From NCBI GenBank assembly GCA_031426355.1, contig JANPLD010000110.1, positions 1 through 33,951 on the forward strand: 33,951 nucleotides of DNA, read 5' to 3'. The notes under the pieces are model-generated. The model did no database searches. It saw only the letters and a program-made list of their open reading frames with translations, and was not told where the DNA came from. The position numbers and the translations under genes are program-made. Every line of letters begins with the position of its first letter. Positions within the stretch are counted from its first letter, which is position 1. This document shows positions 24,696-33,629 of the stretch, one piece after another. Origin of the DNA: JANPLD01 sp031426355 (GTDB lineage Bacteria > Pseudomonadota > Alphaproteobacteria > Rickettsiales > UBA8987).

Positions 24696-25643
24696 ATGAA
24701 GCTCGAAAAAGTCAGAAAATTTGTTGAAAGCAGGATAATCGGCCAGAAAAATCTTGTCGATAATATGATCGTATGCCTGCTTGCAGGTGGTCATATGCTT
24801 ATTGAGGGCATGCCGGGCTTAGCTAAGACAACGGCTGCAAAATCCCTTGCGGAAGCAATCTCCGCCAATTTCAAAAGGATTCAATTCACTCCTGATCTTC
24901 TACCTTCTGATGTAACTGGTTCAGACATTTACGTCCGTGAAAAAAGTGGTTTTGAATTTTCCGCTGGCCCTCTTTTTAATAATATACTTCTGGCTGATGA
25001 AATTAATCGCGCGCCTGCAAAAGTTCAGTCGGCGCTTCTTGAAGCTATGGGCGAAGCTCAGGTTACGGTTGGTTTGCACACAATGAAACTCCCCGATCTT
25101 TTCATGGTAATGGCAACACAGAACCCTATTGAGCACGAGGGTACATACAACTTGCCCGAAGCTCAGCTTGACAGGTTCATGATGAAGGTTCTGGTCGGTT
25201 ACCCAACCGCAAGTGAAGAACTTGAGATCCTTCGTCTTGCAACTGGTGAAAAAAAGCAGGATCCTATGAAACAGCCTGCAATAACTACCATTCAGGAAAT
25301 TTTCGAAGCACGAAACAAAGCAGCTGAAGTCTATGCTGATCCTAAAATTGAGAAATACATAGTTTCCATAGTGACTTGCACCCGCAGGCCTTCTGACTTT
25401 TCAACTGACCTTGCTAATCTCATCAGGTATGGTGCTTCCCCGCGCGCATCAATAGCCCTTCTTAAATGCGCCAAGGCTCTGGCCTATCTTGAAGGTGCGG
25501 AATATGTAGCGCCTCACCATGTGCAGTCAATTGCTTATGAGGTGCTACGCCACAGGGTGTATCCTTCATTTGAGGCTGAAGCTGATAATATTTCCGCAGA
25601 TGACATTATAGATAGAATATTACAAGTTGTTGCGGTTGGTTAA
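24696..25643 (+). CDS. moxR: MoxR-family AAA+ ATPase
   Basis: 315 residues. Walker A is GMPGLAKTT (38-46) and Walker B LLADEINRAP (98-107), followed by SALLEAMGEAQVTV, sensor 1 MATQNPIEHEGTYNLPEAQLDRF, and the C-terminal lid with GASPRASIALLKCAKA. MoxR ATPases act as chaperones that assemble or activate VWA-domain partners, here most probably BatA and BatB downstream. It begins the run that continues through DUF58, DUF4381, batA, batB, batD and uvrC. The 103-base spacer shared with putA holds TTGCAT and TATATA about 16 bases apart, a weak promoter candidate. Confidence 0.95.
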   Translation: MKLEKVRKFVESRIIGQKNLVDNMIVCLLAGGHMLIEGMPGLAKTTAAKSLAEAISANFKRIQFTPDLLPSDVTGSDIYVREKSGFEFSAGPLFNNILLADEINRAPAKVQSALLEAMGEAQVTVGLHTMKLPDLFMVMATQNPIEHEGTYNLPEAQLDRFMMKVLVGYPTASEELEILRLATGEKKQDPMKQPAITTIQEIFEARNKAAEVYADPKIEKYIVSIVTCTRRPSDFSTDLANLIRYGASPRASIALLKCAKALAYLEGAEYVAPHHVQSIAYEVLRHRVYPSFEAEADNISADDIIDRILQVVAVG

Positions 25644-25655
25644 CATCATACATTT

Positions 25656-26540
25656 ATGTTATATCCGGATTTTAAAGAATTGGTTGCTCTTGAAGGTGCC
25701 TCAAGGAGCCTTAAATTCGGCTTAAAAAGGCAGAAGATCAATGACATATCCGGCAGTTATATTTCTTCTTTCAAAGGCGCGGGTATGGAGTTTGATGAAG
25801 TTCGCAAATATGCTTATGGCGATGATGTCCGCAATATAGACTGGCGTGTATCAGGCCGGTTAGAAGATACGTACATAAAAACCTTTAAAGAAGAAAAGCA
25901 CCGGAATGTAATCATAGCGGTCGATAAGAATGACTATATGAATTTCGGTACGCGCAAAACATTCAAAAATGTTATGGCGGCAAAAATCGCGGCAATCCTT
26001 GGATATGCTGCAAATAAAAATTCTGACAGACTAGGTTTTTATATATTTGGTAACCAGAGGAACAGGTTCACATATTTAAAACCTGTTGAATCCCGTTCAT
26101 CGCTTTTTAAAGGTTTTAAAATACTCTCTACTCCTGATGATTATGCTGAAAGCTACTCTATGGAAGGTGCAGTTTTTAACCTCCGCAGGATAGATATAAA
26201 ACCAAATATTCTGTTCATCATTTCTGACTTCCGCAATATCACCGAGATATTTGAAAAGAATTTATACCTGCTTGGGAATCGCACCGAAAAAGTATTCATC
26301 AATATAATTGATGATAGCGATTTTTATATTCCTGATGTCGGCAGATTAATTCTTAAGCATGGAATAAGAAGATACCTACTCAATACCGGTAATAAAAAAG
26401 GCATGAATAATTACCGCAAGAATTTTCATGAGAAACAGGAAACACTTAAGAAAATATCAAACAGGCTTGGCGCCAAACTCATTAATATAAATACTAAAGA
26501 TGATCTTCTTAAAGTTCTAACCTTGAGGTTAAGAAAATGA
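25656..26540 (+). CDS. DUF58 domain protein of the MoxR/Bat cluster
   Basis: 294 residues. The DUF58 hallmark is present as FDEVRKYAYGDDVRNIDWRV, at about residues 47-66. Upstream is FGLKRQKINDISGSYISSFKGAG, and downstream come TYIKTFKEEKHRNVIIAVDKN and a degenerate VWA-like fold with ILFIISDFRN. DUF58 proteins nearly always lie next to a MoxR ATPase and VWA proteins and are thought to work with them at the membrane. This one has no clear N-terminal membrane helices, so it is probably cytosolic. It starts 12 bases after moxR and its last bases overlap the start of the next gene (ATGA overlap). Confidence 0.92.
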   Translation: MLYPDFKELVALEGASRSLKFGLKRQKINDISGSYISSFKGAGMEFDEVRKYAYGDDVRNIDWRVSGRLEDTYIKTFKEEKHRNVIIAVDKNDYMNFGTRKTFKNVMAAKIAAILGYAANKNSDRLGFYIFGNQRNRFTYLKPVESRSSLFKGFKILSTPDDYAESYSMEGAVFNLRRIDIKPNILFIISDFRNITEIFEKNLYLLGNRTEKVFINIIDDSDFYIPDVGRLILKHGIRRYLLNTGNKKGMNNYRKNFHEKQETLKKISNRLGAKLININTKDDLLKVLTLRLRK

Positions 26541-27025
26541 ATGATCTCGGCCAGTTAATATTATCAGAGCTTCGTGATATCAGAACCGTTCACAGTGTTG
26601 GCGCGTTCCCTCTGGGGCTTGGCTGGTGGATACTTTTCGCGGTCATAATATTTATTATCGCAGTAAACATCTATATTGCTTACCAAAAATCCATCTACCG
26701 CAAAAGCTGGAAATTTTCCCTTGAGAAAGAAATAGATGATCTATCCAAAAGCCTGAAAAAGAATTCTTCGTTTAAAGAGGTGATAAACTACATAAATGAA
26801 ATTCTAAAAAGGATCGCCATACATTATTATGGCAGGAATGAAACTGCTTCTCTGCAGGGTGAGAACTGGCTTAAGTGGCTTTCCGCAAGGGACCCTGAAG
26901 GTTTTAACTGGATAAAGAACGGTAAGATGTTAGTGAATTTTCCTTATATGCCTGAGAATAAGATCTCAGTTCATAAAAGGGATATAATACAGATATTAAA
27001 AGCGATTAAACCTTGGTTGAAATAA
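26537..27025 (+). CDS. DUF4381 membrane protein of the Bat cluster
   Basis: 162 residues. A single membrane helix lies at about 29-49 (WWILFAVIIFIIAVNIYIAY), preceded by the typical HSVGAFPLGLGWW and followed by a charged helical domain. Later blocks such as INEILKRIAIHYYGRNETASLQGENWLKWL agree with DUF4381 proteins, which occur between DUF58 and batA genes. Presumed role: inner-membrane component or adaptor for the VWA proteins; no biochemical function is known. The start overlaps the DUF58 stop by four bases (ATGA). The stop lies three bases before the batA start. Confidence 0.85.
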   Translation: MNDLGQLILSELRDIRTVHSVGAFPLGLGWWILFAVIIFIIAVNIYIAYQKSIYRKSWKFSLEKEIDDLSKSLKKNSSFKEVINYINEILKRIAIHYYGRNETASLQGENWLKWLSARDPEGFNWIKNGKMLVNFPYMPENKISVHKRDIIQILKAIKPWLK

Positions 27026-27028
27026 TTC

Positions 27029-28039
27029 ATGTTCCAGTTTGAACATCCATTAGCGTCGGCATTATTTATACTTCCGCCGATAATTTATCTCCTCTTTGCT
27101 TCGAAGGAAGCAGACAAAGCCGGGTTGCCTACAATTAACAACCCGAATATAAAATGGTTCTCAAAAGCTTTTGGTAAGCGTGGCGATTTCAGTTCCCAGA
27201 AAAGCCGTTTTAATTATTATATGTTCGTCGTCTGGTGTCTGCTCACAGTTGCCTTGATGCACCCGCAAAATATAGAAAGGGTTACTAAAACAAGCTCACG
27301 TGGCTATGATATAATCATGGCTATCGATCTTTCCCGCTCAATGGCCGCTCTTGACCTTTCTGATAAATCCAGCGCCATTACCAGACTTGATGTTGTTAAG
27401 AAGATCGCCGGAAATTTCATTAATGATAGAAGTGGTGACAGGCTAGGAATAGTTCTCTTCGGGCAAAATGCTTACCTGCAATCACCTCTTACCTTGGATA
27501 ACGCCCTTGCAGTTAAAATGCTAAACATGTCAGCAATTGGTATCGCTGGTGATGCAACCGCAATAGGTGATGCGCTTGCCCTCTCAATAAAAACACTTTC
27601 CACAAGACCAGAAAATTCCCGCGTGGTAATATTACTCACAGACGGCACCAATACTGCAGGGGTTATAAACCCTATGGAAGCCGCCCAGATGGCAGCGAAG
27701 TTCAATATCAAGGTTCATACTATCGCCGTTGGTAAAGATGGTATAGTACCAATGAAGACTGAAACAGGCGAAATAGTTTACGCGCAAAGCCAGGTTGATG
27801 AAACATTGCTTGCCGAAATAGCGCGTGTAACAGGCGGCACATATAGCAAAGCAGAAGACAAAGTTAATCTGGAGAAGATTTATAAAAAAATTGATGAGAT
27901 GGAAAAAACAGAATCTGAAACAAGGGAAATAATAATTAGGGACCAGCTATATATCTATCCTCTGGGTTTAGCTCTGTTACTGCTTTTACTCAGGATATTA
28001 TTTAATTACAAATGGAGTAAGTTTTTACTGAATGAATGA
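27029..28039 (+). CDS. batA: BatA-type VWA membrane protein
   Basis: 336 residues. Two N-terminal hydrophobic segments (about 8-24 and 63-79) and one near the C-terminus (PLGLALLLLLLRILF) place it in the inner membrane, with the VWA domain at about 93-285 between them. The metal-dependent adhesion site is complete: D100-x-S102-x-S104 in AIDLSRSM, a threonine in the GIAGDATAIGDAL loop, and the aspartate of ILLTDGTN. Its partner ATPase is presumably the moxR product. It overlaps batB by eight bases, so the two are translationally coupled. Confidence 0.92.
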   Translation: MFQFEHPLASALFILPPIIYLLFASKEADKAGLPTINNPNIKWFSKAFGKRGDFSSQKSRFNYYMFVVWCLLTVALMHPQNIERVTKTSSRGYDIIMAIDLSRSMAALDLSDKSSAITRLDVVKKIAGNFINDRSGDRLGIVLFGQNAYLQSPLTLDNALAVKMLNMSAIGIAGDATAIGDALALSIKTLSTRPENSRVVILLTDGTNTAGVINPMEAAQMAAKFNIKVHTIAVGKDGIVPMKTETGEIVYAQSQVDETLLAEIARVTGGTYSKAEDKVNLEKIYKKIDEMEKTESETREIIIRDQLYIYPLGLALLLLLLRILFNYKWSKFLLNE

Positions 28040-29807
28040 GATATTTACAGATTTTTCATTAAGGAATTTCAATTTTGAACGTTTTGACATTCTTATTTTT
28101 GTTCTGCTTGCAGGCGTATTCATTCTGCTTGAGATATTCCCGGGCAGACGCCTGTCATTCCCGCTTATCAAACTCAGAAGATTCATCGACGAACATCTTA
28201 TCAGGCACCTTATCTCTACGGGTGAGAAAAAGCGCAGGCTTTATATAAGAACTGCGATCGCAGGCTTAGTATGGGTTCTTCTTATTCTGGCCCTTGGAAA
28301 CCCGCGTTGGGATTATACTGAAATTGAAGCCTTCAAGCCAAATATAAATCTCATATTCCTTACAGATATATCCAAATCAATGGATGCACAGGATGAAAAA
28401 CCTTCCCGGATAGAAAGAGCTAAGCAGGAAATAAAAGACATTGTAAAAAACATCAGCGGCGTAAACTATGGCTTGGTTGTTTTTGCCGAGCAAGCATCTG
28501 TTATATCCCCACTAACCGATGATAAAAGTTCTATTGAATATTACCTGCCTTCAATATCAACCGATCTTGTCGGCGTTCAGGGTAGCAACATAAAAGCCGG
28601 TGTAGATACAGCCGTTAATATGCTTTCAGACTCAGAGGGAAGTATAAATTATATAGTGTTAATGACCGATGGCGGTTTCCAGAACAAAAATGATATTGAA
28701 GCTGCAAAACAAAAACTTCAAAACATAAAAATATTCTCTTTTGCCTTTGGCACCCAGTCCGGCGCCCCGCTTGAAGATGCAGACGGCAGTATGATACGTG
28801 AGAAGGGCAGGCTGGTTATTTCAAGGATAGAGCCAGAAAACCTGATCGAACTTTGTGGAAAAGATTACGTTTTTAAATCGACTTATCTTGATGATGATGT
28901 AATGAAATTAAAATCTTATATTGATAAGGATATCTCAGCTCAGCAAGCAAAATACCAATCAATGAGGGTATGGAATGACAGGTTCTATCTGCCACTTATC
29001 CTTGCAATGATAATATTGGCATTATTCTTCCGCAAAGGCTCGGTTTTCCCCATGGTTATTTTACTCCTGCCAATGGCAAGTGGTGCCACAGAGCCTAAAA
29101 AGGATGAGCTTGAATATCTTAAATTCGATAATATCTTTAGCCTTGATATGTTCAGGAATGAAGACCAGAAAGCCTATAACAGGTTTAAAAAAGGTAAATA
29201 TGATGAAGCGTATGAAAAATTCTCTTCTGATTATAATAAAGGAGTAGCCGCTTATAAACTTAAAGATTTTGCCAAAGCCGAAGAATATTTCCTGAAGGAT
29301 AATAGTCTGGAATCACTTTATAATTTGGGCAACGCGCAAATTTCACAGTTAAAAGCGAAAGAAGCCATCGAAACTTACGAGAAAGTTTTAAAGCAAGACC
29401 CAGCTAATCCCGATGCAAAATTCAATCTTGAACTTGCAAAAAAATTATTAAAAGAACAAAGTAGGCAACAAGAGCAGAATAAAAACAATCAACCACAAAT
29501 CCAGTCAGAGAATCAGCAAAACCCTGAACCACAAGAGCAGTATAAAAAAGATGGAGATGATAAAAACAATGAAAGTGATTCCAAAGGAAAAGCTTCTGAT
29601 GATTTTAAAAACGCTGAAGTAAATCCTGTAAGCTCAGGTTTATTCGGTGATAAGGTAACTGATAAGAATTTTAACAACCAGTTAAAAATAGATGCCCAGA
29701 AAATGTTCTCTAAGATTTCCGGAAATCCTAAAACGCTAATACAGAACAGGATTATGCTGGAGCAGGGAAACAAAAAAACCAATAAACAAAATATCAAGCC
29801 ATGGTAA
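28032..29807 (+). CDS. batB: BatB-type VWA protein fused to TPR (BatB-BatC)
   Basis: 591 residues. Two N-terminal helices (about 18-36 and 73-89) precede a VWA domain (about 105-300) with the metal site D112-x-S114-x-S116 in LTDISKSMDAQ and VLMTDGGF. Two further hydrophobic segments follow (about 315-350). Residues about 375-470 contain tetratricopeptide repeats, including FKKGKYDEAYEKFSSDYNKG, DFAKAEEYF and KAKEAIETYEKVLKQDPANP. The tail from about 475 is low-complexity, rich in Q, N, K and E. In other genomes the VWA and TPR parts are often separate genes (batB, batC); here they are one. It overlaps batD by seven bases. Confidence 0.92.
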   Translation: MNEIFTDFSLRNFNFERFDILIFVLLAGVFILLEIFPGRRLSFPLIKLRRFIDEHLIRHLISTGEKKRRLYIRTAIAGLVWVLLILALGNPRWDYTEIEAFKPNINLIFLTDISKSMDAQDEKPSRIERAKQEIKDIVKNISGVNYGLVVFAEQASVISPLTDDKSSIEYYLPSISTDLVGVQGSNIKAGVDTAVNMLSDSEGSINYIVLMTDGGFQNKNDIEAAKQKLQNIKIFSFAFGTQSGAPLEDADGSMIREKGRLVISRIEPENLIELCGKDYVFKSTYLDDDVMKLKSYIDKDISAQQAKYQSMRVWNDRFYLPLILAMIILALFFRKGSVFPMVILLLPMASGATEPKKDELEYLKFDNIFSLDMFRNEDQKAYNRFKKGKYDEAYEKFSSDYNKGVAAYKLKDFAKAEEYFLKDNSLESLYNLGNAQISQLKAKEAIETYEKVLKQDPANPDAKFNLELAKKLLKEQSRQQEQNKNNQPQIQSENQQNPEPQEQYKKDGDDKNNESDSKGKASDDFKNAEVNPVSSGLFGDKVTDKNFNNQLKIDAQKMFSKISGNPKTLIQNRIMLEQGNKKTNKQNIKPW

Positions 29808-31690
29808 AATATTTCTTAATTATTATCCTTTTATTTTCAGTATCCGCAGAAGCTCAGGATGTGCAGTTTTCCGCCTATCTTGACAGAAGCAAGATAGCCG
29901 CCGGGGAAAAATTCCAGATGAAGCTGGAACTCATAAATGCTGATCCATACTCTGCGCCAGATATATCTCTAATACCAGCCGATATAACAATAATCTCGCA
30001 GTCGCAGGAATCCAGCGCGCAGATAATCAACGGCATAATGACAAAGAATTCTTCATGGATATACGACATGAAATCTGACAAGGCAGGCAGTTATAACTTC
30101 CCGTCTATTTCCATACAGACCAATAAAGGCCAGTATAAAACCAACCCATTTAAGATAGTTATTTCCGACACAACTACCCTTCCGCAAGATACTGAAACAA
30201 AAACCGGAAAAGTTCTCATCAAAGCGGAAATTGATAACAAAGCTCCTTTCCAGGATGAGCCGGTTCTTTATAGCCTGAAAATATTTTACACTACCCCGGT
30301 TGAAGAAGCCGATATATCAAAACCTAAATCTGAAAAAGCTATCATTGAGCAGCTTTCTGATCCCGTCCAGACCAAGGAAGATGTTGATGGCGTAATGTAT
30401 GATGTTATCTCAATTGATTATTCCATTACCCCTATCTCTTCAGGCAAAATCAAGATCGAACCAGCGGTTCTCAGGGGAACAATATTGCAGGAAGTTAAAG
30501 AAGAACGCCCGCGCACTGCTTTTGATGACTTCTTTGACCCATTCTCAGTTCTTGAAAATGGCAGCTCCGTCAGCCAGAAAAATGTTCCATTCACTGTTGC
30601 CAGTAATCAGGTGCAGATGGATGTTAAGCCACCCGTTTCAACAGTAAGTCCATGGCTTGCACTTTACGGGCTTGAGCTTGAATCAGAACTTACGGATATC
30701 ACCTACAACCCATCCAAACCTTCGGAATTTAACGGCAAACTTGGCGAACCATTTAACTTGAAAATCAAAATTTCAGCAATAGGTAAATCTGCAGAACAGT
30801 TACCTGATCTTGAAAAATATATCATCAGTGATGACTTCAAGGTTTATACAGACAAGCCTGACCTAAAAACTGAAAAACTTTCTGAAGTTAAGTCATATGC
30901 TGAAGGTTTAAGAGGTATAAAAACACAAATTATAACTCTTATCCCTCAAAAAACAGGAGAACTTAAAATTCCTATCATTAAGATTCCGTATTGGAACATC
31001 AAAGATAATAAGGAAGATTTTGCCTATACTACTGAACGCACTGTTGTTGTCGCTCAGAATTCCGACATGATGGATATTGCCAAGAACATCACCACTGATT
31101 CAAAAAAGAAGATATACGCATCTTCAAAAGTAAAAGATATTGTTGGGCTTGGTAGTAAAAAATCCACAGCAATAATAGGTATATTATTGCTGATAATAAT
31201 TATCCTTTATATCAAAGTTTCCGGCCTCAGGAAAAAACTTGATGAATCTGTTGAACCTGTAATCCTTTCAGAAGATGACAGGCCAAAAACTAAAAGCCAT
31301 CCTAAAAAAATAGTTGATAATATTCCCTCTGGCAGCAAGCCTGTCAGTAAACCTATTATAAAAAATAATCTACGTTCAGTCATTACTGGCGCTAATAATC
31401 TAGATGAATTAAAAAAGAAGATCCAGCAGATCGCTCATGCTGTATCAGGGGTTGCAGATAACAGCTCCCTCCCAGTAATAGCTCAGAAGCTCTCACGTGA
31501 TTTTAACATAGATAAAGGTAAAATAGTCAGGAGTTCTTTAACTCTGGAAGAAGCAGTTAACCAGAAAAATGAAAAGAGTTTCCTTGATCTTAGGCAGGTC
31601 TTCTCTGAAATATTTGACGAGATAGAAGAGAAGATAAAATTTTCATCACCTGATAAAAATGCAGATTATCTACAAAAATTAAATCCATAA
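29801..31690 (+). CDS. batD: BatD-type oxygen-tolerance/envelope protein
   Basis: 629 residues. A signal peptide (MVKYFLIIILLFSVSAEA) is followed by a periplasmic part with Ig-like beta-rich modules. These include VQFSAYLDRSKIAAGEKFQM, the middle segment ETKTGKVLIKAEIDNKAPFQ, and a later FNGKLGEPFNLKIKISAIGK. A membrane helix lies at about 454-474, and a cytosolic, lysine-rich helical domain of about 150 residues completes it. This is the BatD (PF13584-like) layout. Bat proteins were first linked to oxygen tolerance in Bacteroides, but their exact role is unsettled. Its stop shares one base with the uvrC start. Confidence 0.9.
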   Translation: MVKYFLIIILLFSVSAEAQDVQFSAYLDRSKIAAGEKFQMKLELINADPYSAPDISLIPADITIISQSQESSAQIINGIMTKNSSWIYDMKSDKAGSYNFPSISIQTNKGQYKTNPFKIVISDTTTLPQDTETKTGKVLIKAEIDNKAPFQDEPVLYSLKIFYTTPVEEADISKPKSEKAIIEQLSDPVQTKEDVDGVMYDVISIDYSITPISSGKIKIEPAVLRGTILQEVKEERPRTAFDDFFDPFSVLENGSSVSQKNVPFTVASNQVQMDVKPPVSTVSPWLALYGLELESELTDITYNPSKPSEFNGKLGEPFNLKIKISAIGKSAEQLPDLEKYIISDDFKVYTDKPDLKTEKLSEVKSYAEGLRGIKTQIITLIPQKTGELKIPIIKIPYWNIKDNKEDFAYTTERTVVVAQNSDMMDIAKNITTDSKKKIYASSKVKDIVGLGSKKSTAIIGILLLIIIILYIKVSGLRKKLDESVEPVILSEDDRPKTKSHPKKIVDNIPSGSKPVSKPIIKNNLRSVITGANNLDELKKKIQQIAHAVSGVADNSSLPVIAQKLSRDFNIDKGKIVRSSLTLEEAVNQKNEKSFLDLRQVFSEIFDEIEEKIKFSSPDKNADYLQKLNP

Positions 31691-33531
31691 TGAATGGTAT
31701 CGAGGTAATAAAAGAAGCGCTAAAAAATATTCCCGAATCCAGCGGTGTTTACCGTATGATAGGTGAGGGTGAAAGACTACTATATATAGGCAAGGCAAAA
31801 AACCTTAAAAACCGAGTAACTAATTATACCATAATTAACGGCCTTTCTTCCCGCATCGCGCGAATGGTTTTCCAAATCGTTAAGGTGGAGTTTACCGCTA
31901 CCGCAACTGAGTCCCAGGCGCTTATGCTTGAGGCTCATTTAATTAAGCATAACAGGCCGCCCTACAATATCCTTCTGCGTGATGATAAGAGTTTTCCTTA
32001 TATTGCTATTGATAACTCCCATGATTTCCCGCGAATTTATAAATATCGCGGCTCTAAGAAAAAGAATATTTCATATTACGGGCCGTACCCCACGGCCTTC
32101 GCTGTAAATCAGACCATCAAAACATTGCAAAAACTTTTCCTTATCAGGCCCTGTGAGAATTCATTCTTCTCTGGCCGTAAAAGGCCTTGCATTGAACATG
32201 AGATAAAAAGATGTACCGCCCCATGCGTAGGTAAAATATTAAAAGAAGATTATGCTGGACTTATAGCTTCAGCAAAAGATTTCTTATCCGGCAGGTCAGA
32301 TGAGATAAAACATTCCCTTCAGGAAAAGATGCAAGCCGCAAGCGACAGTTTTAATTATGAGCAGGCCGCCTTCTTCCGCGACAGAATAACTGCCCTTTCA
32401 ACTATACAGTCAAAACAGCCGATCAACTGCCAGACAGTAAAAGATGCTGACATGATCGCAGTATTTGCCAAAGGCCCTTTTGTTGCCATACAGGTATTTT
32501 TCATTCGCAACTCATATATATTGGGTAACACGGCATATTTTCCTAAAGGAACTGAAGATATGTCCCATTCAGAGATACTCGAGATTTTTGCCGCAAGTTT
32601 TTATGAAACAAAACCTGTGCCGGAAATTATAATAACCAATGTCGCGCTTGAAGATAAAACCATTCTTGAAAATGCGCTTAAAGAAATATCAGGTAATACT
32701 ACAGAAATAATAATTCCGCAGAAAGGCGAAAAGAAAGACCTCATAACAATGGCTGAAAATAATGCCAGACTCGCCCTGGAGAAAAAACTTGCTGAAGAAG
32801 AGAACGCAACTTCTATCCTTAAAAAGATTGAGCAGCTATTTGGCGTAAAAAAAGAGATTCGCAGAATTGAAGTTTTCGATAACTCCCACATCTTTGGTAA
32901 AAATGCAATTGCCGGAATGATAGTTGCGGGCTTTGATGAAGAAAGCAAATGGGGCTTCCAGAAAAAATTATATAGAAAGTTCAATGTCGATTCTGGCGAA
33001 AAGGAAACTGGCGGCGATGATTTCTATATGATGAAACAGGCTTTAACCAGAAGGTATGAAAGAATAAAAAGCAGTGATACGCCTGATTACCCGGAAATTG
33101 TTCTGATTGATGGTGGCGCCGCCCAGTTAACTGCCGCATATGAAGTATTCAAGGAATTAAACATTTTAGATAAATTTACTTTTATCGGAATAGCCAAAGG
33201 CCCTGACAGGAACGCAGGCAATGAAGAATTCTATATGCTGGGCCGCGAACCTTTTAGGCTGGAACCTAACTCCGCTGAATTATACTTCCTCCAGAATATT
33301 CGTGATGAAGCCCACAGATTCGCCATAACATCGCATCGCAACAAGCGTAAAACTTCTTTCCTTTCTTCTGCGCTTACGGAAATTCCAGATATTGGCACAG
33401 TTCGCAAAAGAGCGCTGCTTAATTATTTCGGTTCAGTTAAGGCAATTGAAGCCGCAACTATAGAGCAGCTTAGCAAAGTTGATGGTATAAATAAAGCCAC
33501 AGCCGAAAAGATTCATAGCTATTTTCACTGA
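31690..33531 (+). CDS. uvrC: Excinuclease ABC subunit C
   Basis: 613 residues, normal length. UvrC makes the two incisions in nucleotide excision repair with UvrA and UvrB. The GIY-YIG nuclease is at the N-terminus (GVYRM at 19-23, LLYIGKAKNLKNRV at 30-43). A four-cysteine cluster (RPCENSF, RPCIEHEIKRCTAPCVG) follows, then the UvrB-binding UVR motif (FNYEQAAFFRDRI). The RNase H-like nuclease has the DNSH motif starting at D397, and a helix-hairpin-helix pair ends the protein (IPDIGTVRKRALLNYFGS). Its ATG overlaps the batD stop by one base, so it is coupled to the Bat genes, an unusual partner. pgsA, the gene that often follows uvrC in proteobacteria, is not here. Confidence 0.97.
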   Translation: MNGIEVIKEALKNIPESSGVYRMIGEGERLLYIGKAKNLKNRVTNYTIINGLSSRIARMVFQIVKVEFTATATESQALMLEAHLIKHNRPPYNILLRDDKSFPYIAIDNSHDFPRIYKYRGSKKKNISYYGPYPTAFAVNQTIKTLQKLFLIRPCENSFFSGRKRPCIEHEIKRCTAPCVGKILKEDYAGLIASAKDFLSGRSDEIKHSLQEKMQAASDSFNYEQAAFFRDRITALSTIQSKQPINCQTVKDADMIAVFAKGPFVAIQVFFIRNSYILGNTAYFPKGTEDMSHSEILEIFAASFYETKPVPEIIITNVALEDKTILENALKEISGNTTEIIIPQKGEKKDLITMAENNARLALEKKLAEEENATSILKKIEQLFGVKKEIRRIEVFDNSHIFGKNAIAGMIVAGFDEESKWGFQKKLYRKFNVDSGEKETGGDDFYMMKQALTRRYERIKSSDTPDYPEIVLIDGGAAQLTAAYEVFKELNILDKFTFIGIAKGPDRNAGNEEFYMLGREPFRLEPNSAELYFLQNIRDEAHRFAITSHRNKRKTSFLSSALTEIPDIGTVRKRALLNYFGSVKAIEAATIEQLSKVDGINKATAEKIHSYFH

Positions 33532-33598
33532 TAACCATTATCACTAACTTATTGTTTTTTAACTCGATTCAGGGTTGAAATATAAAATATTCCGACTA

Positions 33599-33620
33599 TT
33601 TTTGATCAGTAAATCAAAAA
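33599..33620 (+). promoter_or_regulatory. Inverted repeat just before sodB start
   Basis: TTTTTGAT (33599-33606) and ATCAAAAA (33613-33620) are perfect 8-base inverted repeats around a 6-base loop. They end one base before the TGAGG ribosome-binding site (33621-33625) of the sod gene. The repeat has only one G:C pair per arm, so a strong RNA hairpin is unlikely; a protein-binding operator is the better guess. A weak uvrC terminator is also possible. Confidence 0.35.
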
Positions 33621-33629
33621 TGAGGCTTT

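Noticed and set aside
32601..32984. Minus-strand open frame of 127 codons
   Set aside because: Lies wholly inside uvrC, whose conserved motifs are on the plus strand.
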